From Sulfitobacter sediminilitoris (GTDB lineage: Bacteria > Pseudomonadota > Alphaproteobacteria > Rhodobacterales > Rhodobacteraceae), in contig NZ_JAABNT010000003.1 of NCBI RefSeq assembly GCF_010667575.1, forward strand, positions 248,001 through 312,000: 64,000 bases of DNA, given 5' to 3'. Within the stretch, counting starts at the first letter, position 1, and every line of letters starts with the position of its first letter. This document shows, piece after piece, positions 9,723 through 17,709 of this stretch. The position numbers and the translations under genes were made by a program. The notes beneath the pieces are model-generated. The model ran no database searches and was not told the origin of the DNA. It saw nothing but the letters and a program-made list of their open reading frames with translations.

Positions 9723-10283
9723 TCAGTCGCCGCGCGACAGCGCGGCAACACCCGTTCTTGCCACTTCGGTCAGTCCAAGAGGGCGCATCAGGTCGGCAAA
9801 GGCATCAATCTTCTCTGGCGCACCTGTGATTTCAAAAACAAAACTCTCAAGCGTGCTGTCCACCACATTGGCTCGGAAAATATCCGCCAGACGCAGGGCT
9901 TCAACCCGGTGATCTCCTTTGCCTGCGACTTTGAACATCGCAAGCTCCCGCTCAACGCTCGCGCCTTCAACGGTCAGATCGTGGACATCGTGCACTGATA
10001 CGATCCGACCCAGTTGCGCCTTGATCTGCTCAATCACCTGCGGTGTGCCAGAGGTGACGATAGTGATACGGCTAAGGTGACCCGTGTGATCCACCTCGGC
10101 CACGGTGAGGCTGTCGATGTTGTAGCCGCGACCTGAGAACAGACCAATCACACGGGCCAGAACGCCGGGTTCATTCTCGACCAGAACGGCAAGGGTGTGA
10201 CGTTCGATCACGTCCGAGAAATTGGGGCGCAGGTTGTAGGCGGAATGGCTGGTGGCGCCTTTTTTGATCTTTAGAGCTGACAT
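9723..10283 (-). CDS. ilvN: Acetolactate synthase small (regulatory) subunit
   Basis: Regulatory subunit of acetohydroxyacid synthase, which stimulates the catalytic subunit and gives valine feedback control. The ACT domain spans about residues 28-105 (HTLAVLVENEPGVLARVIGLFSGRGYNI, split by many conserved positions), followed by a second ACT-like C-terminal domain. The length of 186 aa is a little more than E. coli IlvH because of an N-terminal extension. It follows ilvB by 72 bp and should share its attenuated transcript. Confidence 0.95.
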   Translation of the reverse strand: MSALKIKKGATSHSAYNLRPNFSDVIERHTLAVLVENEPGVLARVIGLFSGRGYNIDSLTVAEVDHTGHLSRITIVTSGTPQVIEQIKAQLGRIVSVHDVHDLTVEGASVERELAMFKVAGKGDHRVEALRLADIFRANVVDSTLESFVFEITGAPEKIDAFADLMRPLGLTEVARTGVAALSRGD

Positions 10284-10355
10284 TTATTTCGTCCTTTGAA
10301 GAGAGGGACCAAGGCCTCTGAAAAGCCTTGGCGAATTTCTTGCAAGAAATCCGTG

Positions 10356-12110
10356 CTAGACCAGCACCGCGCCGTCCTTGTCGATGGCCATCTGCGTATC
10401 CACGTTCTCGCCCATGATCATCTCATTGTGCGCCTTGCCCGACGGGATCATCGGATAGCAGTTTTCGTGCTTCTCCACGAGGCAATCAAAGATTACCGGA
10501 CCGTCGTGGTTGATCATTTCCATGATCGCATCGTCCAAATCGTCAGGATTGTCACAAAGGATACCCTTGGCACCGAAGGCTTCGGCCAGTTTCACAAAGT
10601 CGGGCAGGGCCTCTGACCAGCTTTGTGAATAGCGCTCACCGTGCAGCAATTCCTGCCACTGGCGAACCATGCCAAGACGTTCGTTATTGAGGATGAACTG
10701 CTTGACCGGCAGGCGGTACTGCACCGCTGTGCCCATCTCTTGCATGTTCATAAGCCAGGATGCTTCGCCCGCGACGTTGATCACCAGCGCGTCGGGATGC
10801 GCCATCTGCACGCCGATGGATGCAGGAAAGCCGTAGCCCATGGTGCCAAGCCCGCCCGAAGTCATCCAGCGGTTGGGGTCATCAAACCCCAAATACTGAG
10901 CCGCCCACATCTGGTGCTGGCCCACTTCGGTGCAGATATAGCGGTCGTGGTCCTTGGTCAGCGCTTCAAGTCGAGCCAGCGCGTGCTGTGGCTTGATCGT
11001 GGTGCCTTTCTGATTGAATTTCAGGCAGTCAACAGCGCGCCATTCCTCAATCTGCTTCCACCATTTTGCGACCGCTTCCGAATTTGTTTTACGGCCGCGG
11101 GATTTCCAGATCTTCAGCAGGTCTTCAAGCACATGACCCACATCGCCCATGATCGGGATATCAACCCGGATAACCTTGTTGATAGATGATGGGTCAATGT
11201 CGATATGCGCCTTCTTGGACTTGGGGCTGAACATGTCCACCACGCCGGTGATCCGGTCGTCAAACCGCGCGCCGATGTTGATCATCAGATCACAGCCGTG
11301 CATCGCCATGTTCGCCTCGTAAAGCCCGTGCATGCCCAGCATGCCCAACCATTTGTCGCCGGACGCGGGATAGCAGCCAAGGCCCATCAACGTGGAGGTG
11401 ATCGGGAAACCTGTCGCCTCGACCAGTTCGCGCAGAAGCTGCGAGGCACCCGGACCAGAGTTGATGACGCCGCCGCCCGTGTAGAAAACCGGGCGCTTGG
11501 CCTTTTCGATGGCTTCGACCAATTCCGTAATCGCCGCAAGATCGCCCTTGAGCTGGGGCTGGTAGTGCGAGGTCGAAGGGGCCTTTGGCGTGTAGGTCCC
11601 ATTGGCGAATTGGACATCCTTCGGGATGTCGACCAGCACCGGGCCAGGGCGGCCCGATGTCGCCACGTGGAATGCCTCGTGAATGACGCCGGACAGCTTG
11701 TCGGTCTCTTTCACCAGCCAGTTGTGTTTCGTGCAGGGGCGGGTGATGCCAACCGTGTCGGCCTCCTGAAAGGCGTCGGAGCCGATCATGAAGGTCGGCA
11801 CTTGGCCGGTCAAAACGATGAGCGGTATCGAGTCCATCAAGGCGTCTGTCAGGCCGGTGACAGCATTCGTGGCACCGGGTCCGGACGTCACCAGCACGAC
11901 ACCGGGCTTGCCGGTTGACCGGGCATAGCCTTCGGCGGCGTGCACGGCACCCTGTTCGTGGCGCACAAGAATGTGTTTGATCGAGTTCTGCTGAAACACC
12001 TCGTCATAGATCGGTAGGACAGCGCCGCCGGGGTATCCGAATACGGTGTCGACACCCTGATCAATCAGGGCTTGGACGATCATTTTGGCTCCGGTCATTT
12101 GGCGTGTCAT
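10356..12110 (-). CDS. ilvB: Acetolactate synthase large (catalytic) subunit
   Basis: ThDP-dependent enzyme that condenses two pyruvates, or pyruvate and 2-oxobutyrate, in branched-chain amino acid synthesis. The N-terminal ThDP-binding glutamate (VRHEQGAVHAAEGYARSTG), FAD/central domain and C-terminal ThDP/Mg motif (NVAGEASWLMNMQEMGTA) are present. The frame is open to 12179, but that extension runs through the terminator of the leader. The ATG at 12110 (MTRQMTGAKM) is therefore chosen, giving 584 aa. Expression is controlled by the attenuator upstream. Confidence 0.95.
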   Translation of the reverse strand: MTRQMTGAKMIVQALIDQGVDTVFGYPGGAVLPIYDEVFQQNSIKHILVRHEQGAVHAAEGYARSTGKPGVVLVTSGPGATNAVTGLTDALMDSIPLIVLTGQVPTFMIGSDAFQEADTVGITRPCTKHNWLVKETDKLSGVIHEAFHVATSGRPGPVLVDIPKDVQFANGTYTPKAPSTSHYQPQLKGDLAAITELVEAIEKAKRPVFYTGGGVINSGPGASQLLRELVEATGFPITSTLMGLGCYPASGDKWLGMLGMHGLYEANMAMHGCDLMINIGARFDDRITGVVDMFSPKSKKAHIDIDPSSINKVIRVDIPIMGDVGHVLEDLLKIWKSRGRKTNSEAVAKWWKQIEEWRAVDCLKFNQKGTTIKPQHALARLEALTKDHDRYICTEVGQHQMWAAQYLGFDDPNRWMTSGGLGTMGYGFPASIGVQMAHPDALVINVAGEASWLMNMQEMGTAVQYRLPVKQFILNNERLGMVRQWQELLHGERYSQSWSEALPDFVKLAEAFGAKGILCDNPDDLDDAIMEMINHDGPVIFDCLVEKHENCYPMIPSGKAHNEMIMGENVDTQMAIDKDGAVLV

Positions 12111-12154
12111 TGTCTTGCTCCGTAAGGCAATCAGTTTGTATGGCGCATAAAAAA

Positions 12155-12175
12155 GCCCCCGAGGATGTCGGGGGC
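12155..12175 (-). terminator. Attenuator terminator of ilvBN
   Basis: On the minus strand an 8-bp perfect stem (GCCCCCGA / TCGGGGGC) with a 5-nt loop is followed by six T residues (plus-strand A-run 12149-12154). It lies 46 nt before the ilvB start and 26 nt after the leader-peptide stop, the position expected for a transcription attenuator. Confidence 0.85.
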
Positions 12176-12216
12176 GCATGGGTCAGAGTATGGTCTACCG
12201 TTACCGGCCCATGCGC
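12174..12216 (-). promoter_or_regulatory. Competing hairpin in ilv leader
   Basis: A perfect 9-bp inverted repeat, GCGCATGGG at 12216-12208 and CCCATGCGC at 12182-12174 on the minus strand, spans the leader-peptide stop codon. Its 3' arm shares two bases with the terminator stem. A ribosome at the leader stop codon or stalled at the Leu/Val/Ile codons would cover or free the 5' arm. Whether it acts as pause hairpin or antiterminator is not settled by inspection. Confidence 0.6.
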
Positions 12217-12248
12217 GTGTGTCCTACGATGACGACTAGGGTTGTCAT
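12201..12248 (-). CDS. ilvBN leader peptide (MTTLVVIVGHTRMGR)
   Basis: A 15-codon open frame encodes MTTLVVIVGHTRMGR. Five consecutive codons (Leu-Val-Val-Ile-Val) are for branched-chain amino acids, the products of the downstream pathway. A strong ribosome-binding site AAGGAG lies about 10 nt upstream (12266-12261). The peptide stops just before the hairpins. This is the classic layout of translation-coupled attenuation: starvation for Leu, Val or Ile stalls the ribosome and should allow read-through into ilvB. Confidence 0.85.
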   Translation of the reverse strand: MTTLVVIVGHTRMGR

Positions 12249-12276
12249 GTTCAAAAGGCTCCTTAAGCGTGCGGGG

Positions 12277-12305
12277 ACATTATGAGCGGTTTGCGGGGGC
12301 GTCAA
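12277..12305 (-). promoter_or_regulatory. Probable sigma-70 promoter of ilvBN
   Basis: On the minus strand TTGACG (12305-12300) and TAATGT (12282-12277) are separated by exactly 17 bp, close to the housekeeping consensus. Transcription would begin near 12270, only a few bases before the ribosome-binding site of the leader peptide. The rest of the gap to the OsmC gene (12306-12573) shows no convincing gene or site. Confidence 0.65.
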
Positions 12306-12573
12306 CAGGCAATGTTGCGGAAAAAATGTCGCACAGGCCGGATTTTGCGTAATTTTCTTGCGTCAGGGCCGTCGGAGAGGACAGAAATTGAAAAATACGC
12401 TGGATTCTGCCTTTGGAAGGATGATCTGCGAGCCAGCCTGGACTCGCGACGCGAGGGATGCGGAGCCGCACGAATGACTTTTGCGGCATCGTCGGCACGT
12501 GTCGACGCTGCAATCACGCGGCGGAAACAGGATTCTCCGTCAGAGCCTGCCACGGGAAGGCTCGCGGAGCTGA

Positions 12574-12978
12574 TCAGTCAGGGTAGTGATACGTGACCGA
12601 GAGCTCGATGTCGTCCTTGAAGCTGTGCTTGATCGGGCAACTATCCGCCGCGCGCTCGAGCTTTGTGCGTTGGAGGTCTGTCAAACCAGATGGCATCCGC
12701 ACGTCCACCTTGATCTGCGTGTAGTCGATCTTGGGCGGCGGTGCCCCGACCAGATCGACCGAGATGGTCGCACCACTCAGGTCGATGCCCTCGCGCGTAG
12801 CGGTCGGGCCCATAGAGATCAGCATGCAGCCCGCGAGGGCCGCCTCAAGCAGATTGCCCGGGGACAATTCTTCGCCCTTGCCTGTGTAGGGGCAATCCAT
12901 AGCGACGGATTTGCCCTTCTTTTCATCCATGGCGGTACAATGCTGGCCGCCGTCATATGTCGTTTTGACTTGTGACAT
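12574..12978 (-). CDS. OsmC-family peroxidase-like protein
   Basis: 134-aa member of the OsmC/Ohr family, thiol peroxidases that reduce organic hydroperoxides. The two redox cysteines of the family are in place: C51 (AALAGCMLISM) and C114 (DSCPIKHSF). The E-L-S-P-G-N-L-L motif before the first cysteine is typical of the OsmC/YhfA branch. A good GGAGGAG ribosome-binding site precedes ATG 12978. It stands alone, with 222 bp of gene-free DNA up to the response regulator gene. Confidence 0.88.
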   Translation of the reverse strand: MSQVKTTYDGGQHCTAMDEKKGKSVAMDCPYTGKGEELSPGNLLEAALAGCMLISMGPTATREGIDLSGATISVDLVGAPPPKIDYTQIKVDVRMPSGLTDLQRTKLERAADSCPIKHSFKDDIELSVTYHYPD

Positions 12979-13200
12979 CTTACTCCTCCAACGTGGCGCC
13001 GCCCGGCTGGCCGACAGCGGTCAAAGGATAGGCAGATTTGCGACGGGTCCCTTGATGCATGTCAGTGGAAATGCGGCAGGCGGAGCGGCGCTATTCATTC
13101 ACCGTGGGTCGGAGGACACCGAGCCTGAGGAAGGCTTGATGAGAACTAACTTCGCGTCCACCAAACTTGAACCGCAAGACCGAGTGTCGGCCGGGGGGCG

Positions 13201-13848
13201 CTACAACCTCGCGCCGGTTCCCTGCAGGACCCCGTGCTCCAACGCATAGCGTGTCAGACCGGCCGTGCTCGAAATCCCCAGCTTGCGCTTGATGTTCTTG
13301 CGGTGCGTTTCGACCGTGCGGACCGAGATGTCGAGCACATGCGCCACTTCCTTGTTCGACTTGCCCGAGGCCAGCTGCAGCAGGATAGTCTGTTCCCGCT
13401 CGGTCAGCGCTTCGCGCGCGCCCTGGCCCTGTTTCGGGGCGATGGAACCCTGCGCGCCGGTGCACAGGTAAGTCTCTCCCTGCATCACCGTGTCTATGGC
13501 CTGTTTGATCTCATCGGTCGGTACGTCTTTCAGCAGATAGCCCACCGCGCCGTGACTGAGCGCCGAGGCGATATATTCGGGGTTGTCGTGCATCGACAGG
13601 ATTACGATGCGAGTGCCAGGTCGGCGCTCCAGCACGATTTCGGTTGCGGTCAGCCCGCCGATCTCCGGCATGTTGAGGTCCATCAGCACCACATCCGGGT
13701 TCAGCTTGTCGAGTTGATCAATTGCCTCACGGCCGCTTGACAACGTCCCCACGACATCGATGTCATCATAGCTTTCAAGAATGGACTGAATGCCTTCGGC
13801 AACCATCGGGTGGTCATCCACGATCACGATGCGGGTGGGTTCAGTCAT
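13201..13848 (-). CDS. LuxR/NarL-type response regulator
   Basis: Response regulator with a receiver domain (phospho-acceptor D57 in VVLMDLNMPEIGG, acidic pair D11/D12, conserved switch Ser and Lys) and a C-terminal LuxR-type helix-turn-helix (about 150-205, LTEREQTILLQLASGKSNKEVAHVLDIS). Total 215 aa. Its start overlaps the end of the sensor kinase gene by 4 bp. The pair is divergent from the TRAP transporter operon at 15518, which is its most likely target. Confidence 0.92.
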   Translation of the reverse strand: MTEPTRIVIVDDHPMVAEGIQSILESYDDIDVVGTLSSGREAIDQLDKLNPDVVLMDLNMPEIGGLTATEIVLERRPGTRIVILSMHDNPEYIASALSHGAVGYLLKDVPTDEIKQAIDTVMQGETYLCTGAQGSIAPKQGQGAREALTEREQTILLQLASGKSNKEVAHVLDISVRTVETHRKNIKRKLGISSTAGLTRYALEHGVLQGTGARL

Positions 13849-15296
13849 TCTGCTGCCACTTTCCGGTGTTCGGTGTTTTCAGGAGGGAGCATATGGCTCA
13901 ATGGCACGGTCGCTTCAATGGTTGTGCCAGACGCTCTGGTTTCGCGAATATCGAAGGAGCCGCCCAACTGCTCCATCCTTTCCTGCATGTTCCGCAAGCC
14001 CAAGCCGGGAGACGCGGCAGAGCGGCTCGCATTAAAGCCTTTGCCATTGTCTGCAATCCTCAGCGTGGCGCCACGGCGATGGCCGCGCAGATTGATCTCA
14101 ACCTCGGTCGCGCCTGAATGGCGTTCAACATTGGTCAGAGCTTCCTGTGCGATGCGGTAAAGCGCGATCTTGGCTTCATCATCAAGGCGGTTGCGGAAAA
14201 CCACTGTTTCAAACCGGCATGGCAGACCAGTACGTGCCTGAAAATCCTCGGCCAGCGTCTTGATCGCAGGACCAAGGCCCAGATCATCCAGTACGCCAGG
14301 GCGCAGATCACGGCTGATCCGGCGTACTTCGCTGATGGCCTGACCAAGGCTTTTGATACCTTTACCCAAGGGTTCAGCCGCCTTTTCATCCCCCCGTTCC
14401 AGACGGCGTCGTGCATTATCCAGCGCATAACGTACACCGACGAGGATCTGACTGATCCCGTCATGCAATTCGCGTGCCACCCGACCGCGTTCTTCTTCCT
14501 GGGCGTCAAAAACCCGCTGTGTCAGTTTCTTGAGCTTTGCATCCGCCAGCCGCCGTTCGCGCAGATTGATCAGCATTCCGGTCCCAAAAACGACAAGAAG
14601 CGCGGCAAAGGTAATTGCGCCGATGTAGACAAAGGTCTTGCGCACCCGCGCCTCCACATCCGCGCGGGCAGAGGCGACTGAGACAAGGATATCATCGATG
14701 AATACACCGGTACCCACCGCCCACCGCCAGGATGGGAAAGACGTCACATAAGTGATCATGCGGGCTTCTTCACCGGTTGAGGGCTTGGGCCAGAGATAGC
14801 TGTGATACCCCGCGCCGTCGCGCGCGATGCGGATCAGTTCATCCACAATTGGTGTCCCGGCGCTGTCGGTCTGCCCGGACCAGTTCTGGTTGATCCGTTC
14901 AGTCTGACGGGGGCTGACAAGCTGGTTGCCATCGTAGTCGTAAACAAAGAATTGGCCTTCATCGCCATAGATCATTGCTGAGAAAATCTGGGCTACCTTC
15001 TGCTTTGCCGGCTCATCGTCGGGGGCTGCGCTGCCATATATGAAATAGAACCCGTTGCGCGCCTGTGTAACGTAATTGCGCAGCTCGGCCTTCTTTGCCT
15101 CGATCAACTGCGTTTCAAGGGTCCTGATCTCACGCTCGGCCAAGGCACGGGCCTGCATGGCCACCAGCAAGGCAATTGCAGCGACCGCAAAGATCAAAGG
15201 GACCGCCGCCAACAGCGTTAGCTTTTGGGCGTAACTTGGCATTGGAAAAAGAAACCAGCGTCGCATAGCCGATTCGATACGCCGAATCGTGGACAA
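13845..15296 (-). CDS. Cache-domain sensor histidine kinase
   Basis: Membrane sensor kinase of 483 aa. TM1 is at about residues 25-48, followed by an extracytoplasmic Cache-like domain (about 55-215, with FFVYDYDGNQLVSPRQ and the WAVGTGVFIDD motif), and TM2 at 222-244. The HisKA_3 dimerisation domain has H278 (RVARELHDGISQ), and the HATPase domain follows with NVERHSGAT and DNGKGF. Cache domains of this type commonly bind small organic acids. Its placement next to a TRAP transporter suggests it senses the same substrate. Confidence 0.92.
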   Translation of the reverse strand: MSTIRRIESAMRRWFLFPMPSYAQKLTLLAAVPLIFAVAAIALLVAMQARALAEREIRTLETQLIEAKKAELRNYVTQARNGFYFIYGSAAPDDEPAKQKVAQIFSAMIYGDEGQFFVYDYDGNQLVSPRQTERINQNWSGQTDSAGTPIVDELIRIARDGAGYHSYLWPKPSTGEEARMITYVTSFPSWRWAVGTGVFIDDILVSVASARADVEARVRKTFVYIGAITFAALLVVFGTGMLINLRERRLADAKLKKLTQRVFDAQEEERGRVARELHDGISQILVGVRYALDNARRRLERGDEKAAEPLGKGIKSLGQAISEVRRISRDLRPGVLDDLGLGPAIKTLAEDFQARTGLPCRFETVVFRNRLDDEAKIALYRIAQEALTNVERHSGATEVEINLRGHRRGATLRIADNGKGFNASRSAASPGLGLRNMQERMEQLGGSFDIRETRASGTTIEATVPLSHMLPPENTEHRKVAAE

Positions 15297-15402
15297 ATCA
15301 AAGGGTGCCCAATGATTTCAAGGCTCAGACAGTTGCGCTAACCCGAGCGGATGCCATTTTTTTCGGGAATATGTAGGGGGTTACGTCAATATCTGCGACA
15401 TC

Positions 15403-15418
15403 CTACGTAGTAGTAGGT
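15403..15418. promoter_or_regulatory. Candidate regulator site upstream of TRAP operon
   Basis: The 221-bp divergent region between the sensor kinase and the TRAP binding-protein gene contains the palindrome CTACGTAG (15403-15410), directly followed by TAGTAGGT. LuxR-type regulators often bind short TACGTA-like inverted repeats. This is a guess from position and symmetry only. The region also ends in a strong GGAGGAG ribosome-binding site before 15518. Confidence 0.35.
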
Positions 15419-15517
15419 ATTTCATCTTCCCGCTGTTTTGCTAATTTACGGGCACTTGAAACGACCCGTGCGCGAAAAAATGCGCGGGCGGGCATCCTAC
15501 TTGGGAGGAGTATACCT

Positions 15518-16606
15518 ATGGACCGTCGTTCATTTCTGAAGACATCCGCGCTCGGTGGTACAGCCGCTGCAGCAACAACACTCGCCGCACCTGCCTACGC
15601 GCAGGGCAAGCGGACGCTGACAATGGTCACATCCTGGCCACGCGGCTTTGCCGTGCTGGACGATGCAGCGACATACCTCAACAACATGGTCAACGAGATG
15701 TCTGACGGCACGCTGACCATCGACAAGAAAGCCCCAGGCGAGCTGGTTGGCGCGTTCGAAGTATTCGACGCGGTTTCCTCCGGTCAGGCCGACATGTACC
15801 ACTCCGCTGACTACTACTTCATCGGTCAGCACCCTGCGTATGCCTACTATACAGCCGTCCCATTCGGCGGCACCGCACAGGAGCTGACAAACTGGTACCA
15901 CCACGGTGGCGGCCACGACCTGCACAACGAACTGGGCGAGATTTTCAATCTTAAGTCCTTCCTCGCGGGCAACTCCGGGTCCCAGTCCGGTGGCTGGTTC
16001 CGTAACGAGATCAAGTCAGCCGCAGATTTCAACGGTCTGAAGTTCCGTATGCCTGGCCTCGGCGGCAAGGTACTGGGCAAGCTGGGCGCCTCCGTTCAGA
16101 ACATCCCCGGTGGTGAACTTTATCAGGCGCTGTCCTCCGGTGCTCTGGACGGTCTGGAGTGGGTTGGTCCCTTCGCGGACGAGCGCGCGGGCTTCCAGGA
16201 AGTCGCGAAAGTCTACTACACTGCGGGCTTCCACGAGCCGGGTTCCGGTCTGGCCTGTGCGGTCAACCTCGACGTCTTCAACGATCTCGCACCTGCGCAT
16301 CAGAAGATCATCGAGTACGCTACAATGGCGACAACGCATATCCAGCTTGCCGAAACACTGGCCAACAACGGTGCGGCGCTGTCCCGTCTGCAGCAGCAGG
16401 GTGTGAAGACCATGCAGTTCTCTGACGACGTATGGGATGCCTTCGGTAAAGCGTCTGCGGAAGTCATGGACGAGAACATGGGTGACGAGCTGTTTGCACG
16501 CACCCGCGAGAGCTTTGAAGCGTCCCTGACGTCTTCTGCCGAGTGGCTGTCCAAGTCCGACGCCTTCTACGTTGAGCAGCGAGAGCGCGTCCGCGCCAAC
16601 ATGTAA
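15518..16606 (+). CDS. TRAP transporter substrate-binding protein (DctP/TakP-like)
   Basis: Periplasmic binding protein (362 aa) with a twin-arginine-type signal (DRRSFLK, cleavage near APAYA-Q). The fold signature is clear, including the conserved substrate-carboxylate arginine in the GLKFRMPGLGG block and W-G-P-like EWVGPFADERAG. These features match the TakP/FcbT1 branch, which binds 2-oxo acids or aromatic carboxylates. The ligand is not determined. It is the first gene of the TRAP operon and is separated from the permease genes by a stabilising hairpin, so it is probably made in excess. Confidence 0.92.
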   Translation: MDRRSFLKTSALGGTAAAATTLAAPAYAQGKRTLTMVTSWPRGFAVLDDAATYLNNMVNEMSDGTLTIDKKAPGELVGAFEVFDAVSSGQADMYHSADYYFIGQHPAYAYYTAVPFGGTAQELTNWYHHGGGHDLHNELGEIFNLKSFLAGNSGSQSGGWFRNEIKSAADFNGLKFRMPGLGGKVLGKLGASVQNIPGGELYQALSSGALDGLEWVGPFADERAGFQEVAKVYYTAGFHEPGSGLACAVNLDVFNDLAPAHQKIIEYATMATTHIQLAETLANNGAALSRLQQQGVKTMQFSDDVWDAFGKASAEVMDENMGDELFARTRESFEASLTSSAEWLSKSDAFYVEQRERVRANM

Positions 16607-16630
16607 GCTCAAAAAAAGCGTAACGCTCAG

Positions 16631-16651
16631 GGGCCGCAGGTGATGCGGCCC
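16631..16651 (+). terminator. Intra-operon hairpin after TRAP binding protein
   Basis: Perfect 8-bp stem GGGCCGCA / TGCGGCCC with a 5-nt loop, followed by CTTG rather than a T-run. It is more likely an mRNA-stabilising or partial-termination hairpin than a full terminator. It fits the usual need for more binding protein than permease. Confidence 0.5.
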
Positions 16652-16740
16652 TTGACGCGCAACGGAACGGTAGGCGGTAATGGCCGCAATAGCACGATAA
16701 ACCGGGGCGAATCCCGCGTGTGATCCGGGAGGGGACATTC

Positions 16741-17709
16741 ATGGAAAACGATGTGGTATGCGGGGGATTTTTCCGCGCAGCTGAAGGCACCAAGATCAGC
16801 TGCCTCGACAAATTCCAAGACAGTGGCATGGTCCAGTTCATTCTGGGTAACATGCTGGAAGCGTTTTACAATTTCTTTGCCGCAATTTCTCAGCCGATGC
16901 TCTGGCTGAACTGGTCCGATCCGCAGGCGCTGATGCGCTTTATCTACTACGGTGGCTCGGTCGAATTTTTCTTTGTCTGTTTCATTGGCCTGATCATCCT
17001 GACCATCGTTGGCATGATGCGCCGCCGCGTCATGTGGGCCGTGGTGCGCGGGCTTGAGTGGTTTGGAAATGGCATGGGGCGGCTGTTCGCATGGGCCGGT
17101 CTGATCATGGTGATCCAGCAGATCATTATCGTTTTCATGCAGCGCATTTTCACACGCCCCGATATCTCTGTCGGATTTGGCATCCCGCTGCAATTTGACA
17201 TCAGCTGGTTCGCAGAAGAGCTGAAGCTGTTCAATGCCTTGGTCGTCTGCCTGTGCGTGTCATATACGTTCATTCAGGGCGGCCACGTCCGCGTTGATCT
17301 GTTTTATGCCGGTGCCAAGTTCCGCACGAAAAAGATCATCGACATGTTTGGTGCGTTATTCTTCATGATTCCGTTTGCCGTCGTCACCTGGCTTTATGGC
17401 TGGTTCTTCATGTGGCGGCATCTGGTTACGCCAAACCCCTCTGCCTCTGACAAGCTGGAACTGCTGCTGCGCAAGGCGCGGGTATTGAAGTGGAACGTTG
17501 AGACCATCGGCTTCTCTCCAAACGGCTTCAACGGATATTTCATCTTCAAGGTCCTGCTTTGCATGTTCTGCGTCATGGTGATCTTGCAGGCCATCGCCGT
17601 CTTCTACCGCAGCTACTGCGAATTCATGGAAGGCGAAGAATCTGAGAACAAATACCTCGACAAGGACACCCTTGGCGAAGGTGAAGAAGCCTACGAAGGG
17701 ACACACTGA
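16741..17709 (+). CDS. TRAP transporter small permease (DctQ-like, extended)
   Basis: Inner-membrane small subunit, 322 aa from ATG 16741, which follows a GGGAGGGGAC ribosome-binding site; an upstream in-frame start at 16720 lacks support. The core motif EELKLFNALVVCLCVSYTFI...GGHVRVDLF is typical of DctQ. It is longer than the usual 160-200 aa because of an extra N-terminal part with one or two membrane segments and a C-terminal acidic tail, as in the mannitol/chloroaromatic TRAP branch. Its stop overlaps the start of the large permease gene. Confidence 0.88.
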   Translation: MENDVVCGGFFRAAEGTKISCLDKFQDSGMVQFILGNMLEAFYNFFAAISQPMLWLNWSDPQALMRFIYYGGSVEFFFVCFIGLIILTIVGMMRRRVMWAVVRGLEWFGNGMGRLFAWAGLIMVIQQIIIVFMQRIFTRPDISVGFGIPLQFDISWFAEELKLFNALVVCLCVSYTFIQGGHVRVDLFYAGAKFRTKKIIDMFGALFFMIPFAVVTWLYGWFFMWRHLVTPNPSASDKLELLLRKARVLKWNVETIGFSPNGFNGYFIFKVLLCMFCVMVILQAIAVFYRSYCEFMEGEESENKYLDKDTLGEGEEAYEGTH

